Source: Halocaridina rubra (lineage: Eukaryota; Arthropoda; Malacostraca; Decapoda; Atyidae). From it: DNA of 10,000 nt. Where the stretch lies: assembly GCA_037179515.1 (NCBI GenBank), contig JAXCGZ010009876.1, forward strand, positions 2,501 to 12,500, in the 5' to 3' direction. The first letter of the stretch is position 1. Each line of letters starts with the position of its first letter. Below the pieces are notes generated by a model. That model saw nothing but the letters and a program-made list of their open reading frames with translations, did no database searches and was not told where the DNA came from. Shown here in pieces: positions 1-6,555 of this stretch. Both the position numbers and the translations under genes were made by a program.

Positions 1-60
1 CCATTGTATTGAAATGGAAATAAAGATTGTTTTTTTTTTGTGTTCTGCTTTGTATAGACC

Positions 61-150
61 GAGGTTAACCAATTCATAGAACAAATGCATTGTGATCACG
101 CATTTTTTAATGTCTTCAAATAATCTACCTACTATGTTGGGATTCGAACC
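61..150 (-). repeat. tRNA-derived SINE fragment, minus strand
   Basis: Read on the minus strand, positions 150-140 give GGTTCGAATCC, a perfect RNA polymerase III B box (tRNA T-arm). It is followed by AGGTAGATTATTTGAAGA (130-113), which is shared exactly with the plus-strand SINE at 264-281. I cannot see a good A box upstream (150-190), so the tRNA-like 5' half appears lost or was cut off by the neighbouring element. The 3' limit is uncertain; sequence towards position 40 may still be SINE body. The pairing of B box and shared 18-mer makes a SINE far more likely than a stray T-arm. Confidence 0.55.
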
Positions 151-191
151 TGGGACTTGTAAAAGATAAATTCCAGTTATTCTCATTTCAA

Positions 192-285
192 CACCTCTGT
201 GGCCTAGCGTACATAGCTGTGGACGTCTGTTCTATAGGTCCGATGTTTGAATCTCGATGATGGAGGTAGATTATTTGAAGATTGT
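192..285 (+). repeat. tRNA-derived SINE head, plus strand
   Basis: TGGCCTAGCGT at 200-210 matches the polymerase III A box and GTTTGAATCTC at 244-254 matches a slightly decayed B box. The spacing is that of a tRNA gene, with the start about seven bases before the A box. The sequence after the B box runs into AGGTAGATTATTTGAAGA (264-281), which also follows the B box of the inverted neighbour at 113-130, so both come from one SINE family. There is no convincing acceptor-stem pairing, which argues against a working tRNA gene. The body beyond 281 dissolves into the AAT/ATT microsatellite, so the 3' end is unclear; it could run to the TTG tract at 447-466. Confidence 0.6.
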
Positions 286-324
286 TAATAATAATGATAA
301 TAATAATAATAATAATAATATTGT

Positions 325-388
<64 letters not shown>
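286..388. repeat. AAT/ATT microsatellite, self-complementary
   Basis: A run of AAT units (about 286-321, with one GAT interruption) is followed, after a short TTGTTAAT spacer, by a longer run of ATT units (about 328-388). The two halves are complementary and can fold into a hairpin. The 12-mer attgttaataat occurs twice, at 281 and 320, suggesting that slippage or duplication created the array. The poly-Asn and poly-Ile reading frames across it are by-products of the repeat. Confidence 0.95.
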
Positions 389-446
389 GTCGAGTCCCAC
401 AGTAGAAGATGTACGACAAGGAATTAGTGAAAGTGTTTCAATAAAA

Positions 447-466
447 TTGTTGTTGTTGTTGTTGTT
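447..466 (+). repeat. TTG microsatellite, possible retroposon tail
   Basis: About 6.5 TTG units follow AATAAAA at 441-446. The window's first bases have a comparable arrangement, AATAAAGATTG followed by T10. An AATAAA-like signal followed by a short-unit tract is typical of the 3' end of a SINE or LINE, so this may be the tail of the plus-strand SINE that starts near 192. That link is inference. Confidence 0.6.
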
Positions 467-479
467 ATCGTTATTCACT

Positions 480-1354
480 GTTTCATCCAAAGAGGGGGGC
501 ATTGTTGTTACCGTAATTCGGGCAATTGCCTGCCATGGACGCTGGAGCTACCCCTTTATTCACAATTTGACTACCAACAAGTGGGGCCGAAGTGAACGTT
601 GGATTGTCAACAATTCGGAGAAGGGATACGACAACGTTCACACGACCCATAGCACCAGGAAAAACCCTCCTTATAAAGGCTAAAACATTGTTGTAAAGAT
701 GTGCTGAAAGCAACGAAGAAGCAAAGCAAATGTTGCTCAAGAGATGAGTGAGTGCTGTTCGATGGCTCATCAGTGCCATTTATAACGAAGGATTAAGGGA
801 TTTCACGCGATTCCAAAGTACATTTACGCTGTAATTGCTGAGATTTTTTTTTTTTCACTGGGAGAAGAATGACTTCCTTTACCTCTGCCAAAGTGACGAA
901 TTCCTTGTACCGTTCGGTATCCAATAGTTTTTTTTTTTTATGAGTGTGACACCGGGACAGGCAAAAACTGCCCTTATCAGTAATGGCCCGGGCACGAGAA
1001 AACACCAAGACGAAGGAAAAGAAAAAAAGTTAAGGACAAGGCAGAGGATCTAATAGGACTTATGCATTTAGTGTGGAAAAGATTGAAGATACTGAACAAT
1101 AATATGAAGTTTTGTGGACTTTAAGGTACATCAAAATTTTTCTGTGCTTCACTTTACACCGCTTCTTATGAGCAAGCAAGGAAGGGATATAGAGATGGGA
1201 AGCAGTTAATTTTGCGTAAATATTATTGAAACAGCTGATCCTTCTCTTCAAGGCTTGTGGAAACATGTTCTATCTTGACTACACGTGTTTTCTCCACGAC
1301 AGTGTTTTAATCATTCTCGCAAGTGAAACCCAAAATCTTATGAAAGACTCTAGG
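480..1354. other. Unassigned intergenic stretch
   Basis: I recognise nothing in this stretch. It has two T-runs (about 845-855 and 929-939) and some purine-rich sequence near 1010-1030. A 98-codon minus-strand frame (779-483) is mostly free of low-complexity sequence, but it has no family motif I know and runs straight into the Asn-rich microsatellite frame. Other frames here are short and interrupted. An exon cannot be excluded, but I see no convincing exon with splice borders. Confidence 0.5.
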
Positions 1355-1588
1355 ACTGAGGCCCGATTTTTTAAACAGTGTAAACCCAGGATACCATGTT
1401 GTTAGTTAGCTAGACACACACAAATGGATTTCATAAGCGCATCTGACGCGGTTCTGTGTATGGCTAGGGTCCCTTACCCTAGCCATACACAGAACCGCGT
1501 CAGATGCGTTTATGAATCCATTTGTGTGTCTGGCTAACTAACAATATGGTATCCTAGGTTTACACTATTTAAGAAATCAAGCCTGAGT
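1355..1588. mobile_element. Near-perfect palindrome (fold-back element or MITE)
   Basis: Left arm 1355-1470 and right arm 1476-1588 are reverse complements separated by only 5 bases (CCCTT). By eye the arms differ at nine positions plus two small indels (2 and 1 bases). Eight of the nine substitutions are transitions, and the innermost 33 base pairs match perfectly. The outer ends read ACTGAGGC and, on the other strand, ACTCAGGC. I find no clear target-site duplication and no coding capacity, so any movement would depend on an enzyme supplied elsewhere. Known alternatives are a foldback transposon, a full-palindrome MITE or a hairpin RNA precursor. The scattered transitions argue against a recent inverted-read assembly artefact. 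Confidence 0.9.
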
Positions 1589-2454
1589 TTTACAATCAAA
1601 GTGAGTGGCCAAGATATTCACCGAACATACTGGAGCACTCCTGAAACACAGGATGAAGGGAAACATGACCAGAGAATGTGATGTTGATCGCTATTCAAAA
1701 TACAAACTTGTGAGACATTTGCAAGATATGTTGGAGGATCTTGAGTTCGACTCTGACTTCTTTGAGATGCTGTTCATATCATCTGGGTCTTGTAGACTTA
1801 AATAAGACTGTCTAGGACAGTTCGATGTTAAGTCTTCCTTCAGTTACGGTTCTTTTTCTATGCCTACATCAACACCGAATATTCTTGGGTATTCGTTACA
1901 CACGTCTTATTATCACTTCACATCTGACAAGTCACAATACTCCCCATCTCTATTTTTCTTAATGTTTTCTTCGTTCCCAGGCCCGATGAGGGTAGATTTT
2001 TTTTTTTTTTTTTTTGCCCATCCTGGTGCCACTATCATTAAAAAAACAACTCAAGACTAGAGGGTGTGTGAGACTTCCACACTAAATATTGATTGTCTTA
2101 TAGATTCACTATTTTTTCAACAATTCATTAATGTAATAAGTTATTCTCTGCTATTACTCATTGTTTATTTACCTATGTAGCAAAAAGTTATGCACCACTC
2201 TGTATGGCAACATAATGAGTGTGACAGTTATACGGCCCTATTTTAATTGTTTCTTTATTGCTTATCTTTATCGATTTTTTTTTAGCCATATTATTGTAGG
2301 TATTAGATTAATATTTTTGAGTACAATGTCTTGTTTTGACGAAGCAATACTTATAATAGTACTTGATTTAGTTTTAGAAGGCAATTAATTTATTTATTTA
2401 GTTCAATAATATTGAATAAAAAAGATGTTACTTTTGTTGCATTCTATATGTTTG
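1589..2454. other. Unassigned AT-rich stretch with T19 tract
   Basis: No gene is recognised. A 66-codon plus-strand frame at 1605-1805 follows a TGA stop directly, lacks an ATG at its start and matches no family I know. A splice-donor-like GTGAGT sits at 1601-1606. T19 at 1997-2015 could be the poly(A) tail of a minus-strand retroposon or a plain homopolymer. Another T-run lies near 2275-2283. The region around 2385-2420 is simple AT-rich sequence. Confidence 0.5.
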
Positions 2455-3107
2455 CCTAATTGTGCTCACGGGAAAGAGATATGCTTGCAATTCCCCGTAT
2501 CCAGATCAGTTTAATGTTTTACTTACCAACGTGTAATATTTATCTTTAAAACACTGAATGCATTAGCAATTTCCGGTTCTGGCACTAGAAAAGTATTTCC
2601 TTTCATTCTACAGAGAAGTTTCATACAAAACTTCATACCAAATATCATCCCTATCCACTCTGTCAAAACTATGAAGAAATTAAGAAATGGTTACCTTATT
2701 CCCCGCTACCCTCTAGCTTCGAGTGATGGTAAGTCTAACTCCCTCAGCCTTTCCTTATAACTGTGATTGCATATCTCTGTCACCAGCTTCGAAACATATC
2801 TTTGAACTCTCTCTAGTTTATTTGTTTTTGGCTAAGTACGGATTCCAGAGGGATGCAGCATATTGAAGCTTAGCCCTCACATAAGTCACTTAAATATTTC
2901 TATACATTTTCATGTTCATATGCCTGAAGGCCTTCCTTGAACTTATTAAAGAAACCGATGTCGTCTTTACTATACCATTTATATATATTTTTAGAGACAT
3001 CTGCCAATGCCGGTATCCTTAGATCTCTAACTTTCACAGATTCTTGAAGATCCTCTTCTGCTATCGAGTACCCAAAGTTGGGTACTTATCCACCCTACAT
3101 TTTGAAG
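2455..3107 (-). mobile_element. Old, decayed LINE 3' fragment (copy D)
   Basis: This is a degenerate relative of the LINE at 3656-8536 on the same strand. From 2455 rightwards it follows that LINE's 3' tail (CCTAATTGTG...), the ACGGGAA/TTCCCCGT stem (2468-2498), the 3' UTR and then the end of ORF2 back to about residue 715. Recognisable stretches include TAGCTTCGAGTGATGGTAAG (2715-2734) and the segment before CTACATTTTGAAG (3095-3107). Many substitutions and small indels destroy the reading frame, so it is clearly older than copies A, B and C or belongs to another subfamily. It stops abruptly where copy A begins, so copy A probably inserted into it or next to it. Confidence 0.85.
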
Positions 3108-3110
3108 TGT

Positions 3111-3138
3111 GATTACCTAATTGTGATTACCTAATTGT
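3111..3138 (-). repeat. LINE 3' tail repeat, two 14-bp units (copy A)
   Basis: Two exact tandem copies of the plus-strand unit GATTACCTAATTGT, at 3111-3124 and 3125-3138, end the element. Copy C has two units and copy B one. Short tandem units at the 3' terminus in place of poly(A) are a hallmark of CR1/L2-group LINEs. Confidence 0.9.
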
Positions 3139-3142
3139 GTTT

Positions 3143-3175
3143 ACGGGAAAGAGCCCAAAGCTCGTATCTTCCCGT
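3143..3175 (-). promoter_or_regulatory. LINE 3' UTR stem-loop (copy A)
   Basis: Outer stem ACGGGAA (3143-3149) pairs with TTCCCGT (3169-3175) and inner stem GAGC (3151-3154) pairs with GCTC (3160-3163), with a one-sided bulge between them. It lies immediately before the tail repeat, where LINE reverse transcriptases of this type recognise their RNA. This role is inferred from related LINEs. Confidence 0.7.
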
Positions 3176-3199
3176 CTCCTCATCGGTTCCATTTTAGAC

Positions 3200-3527
3200 T
3201 TAGTGATACTTATCATACCTGTCCTTAAAACTATGGATTGAGATAGCATTAACTACCTCCTCGCTTAGCGAATTCCAATTATCAACTACTCTTACACTGA
3301 AAAAGCACTTCCTTACATCCCGCAAAGAAGCCCTCTTACGAAGCTTCAAACTATGACCTCTAGTTCTAGAGCCAGCCATATCGAAATATCGATCCCTATC
3401 CACTCTATCATAACCGTGAAGGAATTTAAAGACTGTCACCATATCCCCCCTTACTCTTCTAGCTTCGAGTGATGGTAAGTCTAATTCCCTTAGCCTCTCA
3501 TCATAACTGAGATTGCGTATTTCTGGC
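3200..3527 (-). pseudogene. ORF2 C-terminal remnant of copy A
   Basis: An open frame covers the final ~109 residues of a CR1-group ORF2 protein, from PEIRNL through RTRGHSLKLRK and FFSVRVVDNWNSLSEEVV to the conserved DRYDKYH end. The frame happens to stay open through the oligo(T) junction into the 5S sequence up to 3571, which adds a meaningless MTAWEH... start. No reverse transcriptase catalytic motif is included, so it cannot encode an active enzyme. It retains the NSL residues where copy B has NWL; the NSL form is, to my knowledge, the usual form in this family. Confidence 0.85.
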
Positions 3528-3538
3528 AAAAAAAAAAA
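3528..3538 (-). other. Oligo(T) junction (T11) between 5S and LINE
   Basis: Eleven T residues on the minus strand separate the 3' end of the 5S sequence from the LINE 3' fragment. A T-run directly after 5S is where polymerase III stops, and 5S transcripts carry a few 3' U residues. The tract therefore fits a copied 5S RNA end, perhaps lengthened by slippage. It would also block polymerase III from reading on into the LINE part. Confidence 0.75.
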
Positions 3539-3649
3539 CACCAACAACATCTGGTGTTCCCAGGCGGTCACCCATCCAAGTACTGACCAGACCCAACGTT
3601 GCTTAACTTCGCTGATCGGACGAGAAGCGGTGTTTTCAACGTGGTATGC
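3539..3649 (-). rRNA. 5S rRNA sequence lacking its first ~9 bases
   Basis: Read on the minus strand the sequence runs from CATACCACGTTGAAAACACC (3648-3629), through GTCCGATC and GAAGTTAAGCAACG, to CTTGGATGGGTGACCGCC (3580-3563) and CCTGGGAACACC, ending at GTTGTTGG. These are the conserved blocks of eukaryotic 5S rRNA, including the internal A box and C box that recruit TFIIIA and polymerase III. The type is protostome, not vertebrate. Helices III and IV/V are intact (CGCT with AGCG; TCTGG with CCAGA). The first ~9 bases, needed for the terminal helix I, are replaced by the CACACAC end of the adjacent LINE tail, so a normal 5S rRNA cannot form. It is best read as a retroposed 5S copy, the head of a SINE3-like element or part of a template-switch chimera. 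It could be transcribed but is unlikely to serve in ribosomes. Confidence 0.9.
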
Positions 3650-3673
3650 GTGTGTGATTACCTAATTGTGTTT

Positions 3674-3706
3674 ACGGGAAAGAGCCCAAAGCTCGTATCT
3701 TCCCGT
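3674..3706 (-). promoter_or_regulatory. LINE 3' UTR stem-loop (copy B)
   Basis: ACGGGAA (3674-3680) pairs with TTCCCGT (3700-3706), and GAGC (3682-3685) pairs with GCTC (3691-3694). It sits between the ORF2 stop and the tail unit (3656-3669). It is the presumed recognition element for target-primed reverse transcription. Confidence 0.7.
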
Positions 3707-3730
3707 CTCCTGATCGGTTCCATTTTAGAC

Positions 3731-6553
3731 TTAGTGATACTTATCGTACCTGTCCTTAAAACTATGGATTGAGATAGCATTAACTACCTCCTCGCTTAGC
3801 CAATTCCAATTATCAACTACTCTTACACTGAAAAAGTATTTTCTTACATCCTGCAAAGAAGTTTTCTTACGAAGCTTCAAAGTATGACCTCTAGTTCTAG
3901 AGCCAGCCATATCGAAATATCGATCCCTATCCACTCTATCATAACCATGAAGGAATTTAAAGACTGTCACCATATCCCCCCTTACTCTTCTAGCTTCGAG
4001 TGATGGCAAGTCTAATTCCCTCAGCCTCTCATCATAACCGAGATTGCGTATTTCTGGCACCAGTTTCGTGGCATGTCTTTGAACTTTTTCAAGCTTAGCT
4101 ATGTGCTTTTTCAAGTGCAGATTCCAATAGGGGGCTGCATATTCGAGTTTTGGCCTCACATAGGTTACATAAATATTTCTGAACATTTCCTTGTCCATGT
4201 GCCTGAAGGCTACCCTTACATTTGATAAGAATGCATATGCTGCCCTTACTACGCCATTTATATGTATTTTTGGAGACAAATCTGCCAGTATGTTTACTCC
4301 TAGATCTCTCTCATTTTCTGTCTCTTGAAGTTGTACTCCAGCCACCGAGTAGTCAAGCTTGGGCCTTCTTGCACTTGTACCCATTCTCATTACCTTACAT
4401 TTTGAGGTACTGAATTTCATTAGCCACTTTTCTGACCACTCATGCAGATTATTTAGATCCTCCTGAAGTTCTCTACCATTGTTCTCGTTTTTTACTTTCT
4501 TCACAATCTTTGCATCATCTGCAAACATATTCATGAATGAATTTACAGACTCTGGTAGGTCATTTACATATACAAGGAACAAAAGTGGCCCTAAAACTGA
4601 ACCCTGTGGAACTCCACTACTAACTCTTCTCCATTCAGACACTGAGTGTCTTACTCTAACCCTCTGTTCCCTTCCTTCTAAGTAAGTTTTTATCCATTCC
4701 AAAACATTTCCACCTATTCTAGCCATTGATTGCAGCTTCCTAATAAGTCTCCCATGTGGAACAGTGTCAAACGCTTTCTGGAAGTCTAGGAATATGCAAT
4801 CTGCCCAGCCCTCTCTTTCCTGTAAGATTTGGCTTACCTCATCATAAAATTCTAATAAGTTTGTTACTGTTGATCTCCCTTCTCTGAAGCCATGTTGCCT
4901 CACTGACAAAAAGTTGAAGGATTCCAAGTGAAGAGAGATATGTTTCCTTAGTAGTTTCTCCATAACTTTGCAAACTATGCTGGTCAAGGAAACTGGTCTA
5001 TAGTTCAGAGCCGTATCCCTCCTTCCCTTTTTGAAGATAGGTATCACATTTGCTTGTTTCCAGCATCTTGGAATCTCCCCCGACTCCAGTGACTCCTTAA
5101 ATATGATACTTAGTGCCACTGATATTGTGTTTGCGCATTTTTTAAGCACATGAGGGGATATGTCATCAGGACCTGTAGCTTTATGAACATCTAAATCCAT
5201 CAGCGCTTTGCATACCTCTGTGGCTGTAAGGTTGATGTTCTCTAATACCGGCCCTTGAGCTTCTATCACTGCAATCTGAGGGGGTGGGGTATTTTCTACT
5301 GTAAATACTGACTGAAACTCCTTGTTCAATTCTTTGCAGATCTCTTCGTCCGTCTCAGTGATGCTTCCATCCGCTCTCTTTAGCCTTAAAACCTGTTCTT
5401 TTACCTTCAGTTTTCCTCTGATAGAGCTGTGGAAAAGCTTGGGATTTTCTTTAGCCTTCCTGGTGATGTCCCTCTCATAATCTCTCTCTGCCTCTCTCCT
5501 TTTACTTAGGTAGTCATTTCTTGCTCTTTTGTAGGTTTGCCAGGCATTTATGTTTTTTCTCCTCCTATACCTTTTCCAGCATTTGTCTCTCCACTCCTTA
5601 GCTCTTTTACACCCATTATCGAACCATTTCTCTCTGGCATGAATTACACCTACTTTGGTGACAGGTATGCAGCAATCTACTATCTTCCCATATTTCTCAC
5701 AAAAGATGTCATACATTTCTTGTACAGATTTGTTGTAAAATAAGGTTCTCCAGTCAATAACTGCAAAAAGCTCATTCATTTTGATGTAATCTCCTTTCGG
5801 ATAGTTCCTCCTCATGTCCTCAGTGCCTCTACTCTCAGGAAGAATATCTTCAATGATATACTCCATCAACAACACACAGTGGTCACTCTTTCCAATTGGT
5901 GGTTCATACTCAATATTTTCAATATCCAACACATTATCTGTGAACACTAGATCAAGTAGTGATGGCTCATCCCCACCCCTGGCTCTTGTTGGTTCCATTA
6001 CATGTTGGTGTAGGAAATTCCCTTGTACGCAATCTAGGAATCTTGCCCCGAATGAGTCCTCACCACTGTATGGGTCAAGATTTATCCAATCTATCTCTTT
6101 ATGATTAAAGTCTCCCATAATCAAAATCCTACATTTTTTCTCCCGTGCCATGCTAACAACTGAGTTTATGACTTCAATAGTACCTATATGACTTTCCTCA
6201 TAAATTTCAAGCCTATTTTGGTTCCTTGGTGGGTTGTATACAACAGTTATTATAATGCTCTCTGACCCAGTATTTATGCGAGCAACAAGAAATTCCCTGA
6301 ACTCACTTTCTATAGCCAAGTTTATTTCTTCAACTTGAATCCTCTCACTTATGAGCAGTGCTATCCCTCCACCAGTCCTCTCAGATCTTTCAACCCTTAG
6401 TATTCTGAAGCCCTTAGGAAAAACTGTGACACTGTTTATGTCCTCACTCAACTTAGTCTCTGTAATTGCTACTATATCTGCCTTACTGTTGTGAATCCTA
6501 TCTTTTAATTCTACTGCCTTACCAGCTAATCCATCAGCATTTGTGTATAACAA
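3731..6553 (-). CDS. LINE ORF2: endonuclease / reverse transcriptase
   Basis: 940 codons read without a stop. Residues 1-230 form an apurinic-type endonuclease: TNADG (4-8), TETKLS (31-36), RTGGGIALLI (59-68), GDFN (147-150), LLDLVFTD (199-206) and SDH (223-225), so the metal-binding and catalytic residues are in place. Residues 440-770 are the reverse transcriptase: NYRPVSLTS (517-525), QHGFREGRST (553-562), FLDFQKAFD (588-596, motif A), SSGVPQGSVLGPLLF (645-659, motif B) and FADD (677-680, catalytic motif C). The CR1-type C-terminal region follows to DRYDKYH. The product nicks target DNA and primes cDNA from the element RNA. No ATG precedes the endonuclease: the nominal first codon is TTG, and the frame is open back to 6646, overlapping ORF1. 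Translation may therefore need frameshifting or a non-AUG start, or an ATG may have been lost here. NWL at 917-919 (NSL in copies A and C) is probably a private change. Confidence 0.95.
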   Translation of the reverse strand: MLYTNADGLAGKAVELKDRIHNSKADIVAITETKLSEDINSVTVFPKGFRILRVERSERTGGGIALLISERIQVEEINLAIESEFREFLVARINTGSESIIITVVYNPPRNQNRLEIYEESHIGTIEVINSVVSMAREKKCRILIMGDFNHKEIDWINLDPYSGEDSFGARFLDCVQGNFLHQHVMEPTRARGGDEPSLLDLVFTDNVLDIENIEYEPPIGKSDHCVLLMEYIIEDILPESRGTEDMRRNYPKGDYIKMNELFAVIDWRTLFYNKSVQEMYDIFCEKYGKIVDCCIPVTKVGVIHAREKWFDNGCKRAKEWRDKCWKRYRRRKNINAWQTYKRARNDYLSKRREAERDYERDITRKAKENPKLFHSSIRGKLKVKEQVLRLKRADGSITETDEEICKELNKEFQSVFTVENTPPPQIAVIEAQGPVLENINLTATEVCKALMDLDVHKATGPDDISPHVLKKCANTISVALSIIFKESLESGEIPRCWKQANVIPIFKKGRRDTALNYRPVSLTSIVCKVMEKLLRKHISLHLESFNFLSVRQHGFREGRSTVTNLLEFYDEVSQILQEREGWADCIFLDFQKAFDTVPHGRLIRKLQSMARIGGNVLEWIKTYLEGREQRVRVRHSVSEWRRVSSGVPQGSVLGPLLFLVYVNDLPESVNSFMNMFADDAKIVKKVKNENNGRELQEDLNNLHEWSEKWLMKFSTSKCKVMRMGTSARRPKLDYSVAGVQLQETENERDLGVNILADLSPKIHINGVVRAAYAFLSNVRVAFRHMDKEMFRNIYVTYVRPKLEYAAPYWNLHLKKHIAKLEKVQRHATKLVPEIRNLGYDERLRELDLPSLEARRVRGDMVTVFKFLHGYDRVDRDRYFDMAGSRTRGHTLKLRKKTSLQDVRKYFFSVRVVDNWNWLSEEVVNAISIHSFKDRYDKYH

Positions 6554-6555
6554 TC

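Larger units (their letters stand above)
3107..3527 (-). mobile_element. LINE 3' fragment joined to 5S rRNA (copy A)
   Basis: A CR1/L2-type 3' end with two 14-bp tail units (3111-3138), the 3' UTR stem-loop (3143-3175), and the last part of ORF2 ending at the TAA stop (3202-3200). It is homologous to 3653-4058 of copy B but carries its own diagnostic differences, such as the HSLKLRKRASLRDVRKCF variant of the C terminus, so it comes from a sister subfamily. The ORF2 frame is intact over all of its roughly 110 codons. Its 5' edge is not a random truncation into flanking DNA: it abuts T11 and then 5S rRNA. Confidence 0.9.

Noticed and set aside
192..270. A working tRNA gene on the plus strand
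   Set aside because: A and B boxes are present, but I find no acceptor-stem pairing or believable anticodon arm, the B box is decayed, and the sequence continues into a module shared with an inverted neighbour. A SINE explains it better.
188..683. Asn-rich minus-strand and Ile/Leu-rich plus-strand reading frames over the microsatellites
   Set aside because: They consist of translated AAT/ATT and TTG repeats without a recognisable domain; the repeats themselves create the open frames.
483..779. 98-codon minus-strand frame as a host gene exon
   Set aside because: No known motif, no clear splice borders, and it merges with the Asn-rich microsatellite frame. It is left as unassigned sequence.
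1605..1805. 66-codon plus-strand frame as a small gene
   Set aside because: It begins at GTG directly after a stop, which is not a eukaryotic start, and no family resemblance is visible.
3111..3138. CRISPR-like array from the repeated 14-mers
   Set aside because: The units are directly adjacent with no spacers and occur only at LINE 3' ends, as tail repeats should.
3528..3571. MTAWEHQMLLVFFFLPEI start of the copy A reading frame as a genuine N terminus
   Set aside because: It translates the complement of 5S rRNA structure plus the T11 junction; the frame is open by chance.
3539..3649. Functional chromosomal 5S rRNA gene
   Set aside because: The first ~9 bases are replaced by LINE tail, so helix I cannot form. 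No tandem 5S repeat unit or spacer is visible on either side.
4222..4413. Plus-strand frames at 4222-4413 and 4479-4685 and their twins at 9125-9316 and 9382-9588
   Set aside because: They are antisense shadows of LINE ORF2. The twins are alike only because copies B and C are near-identical.
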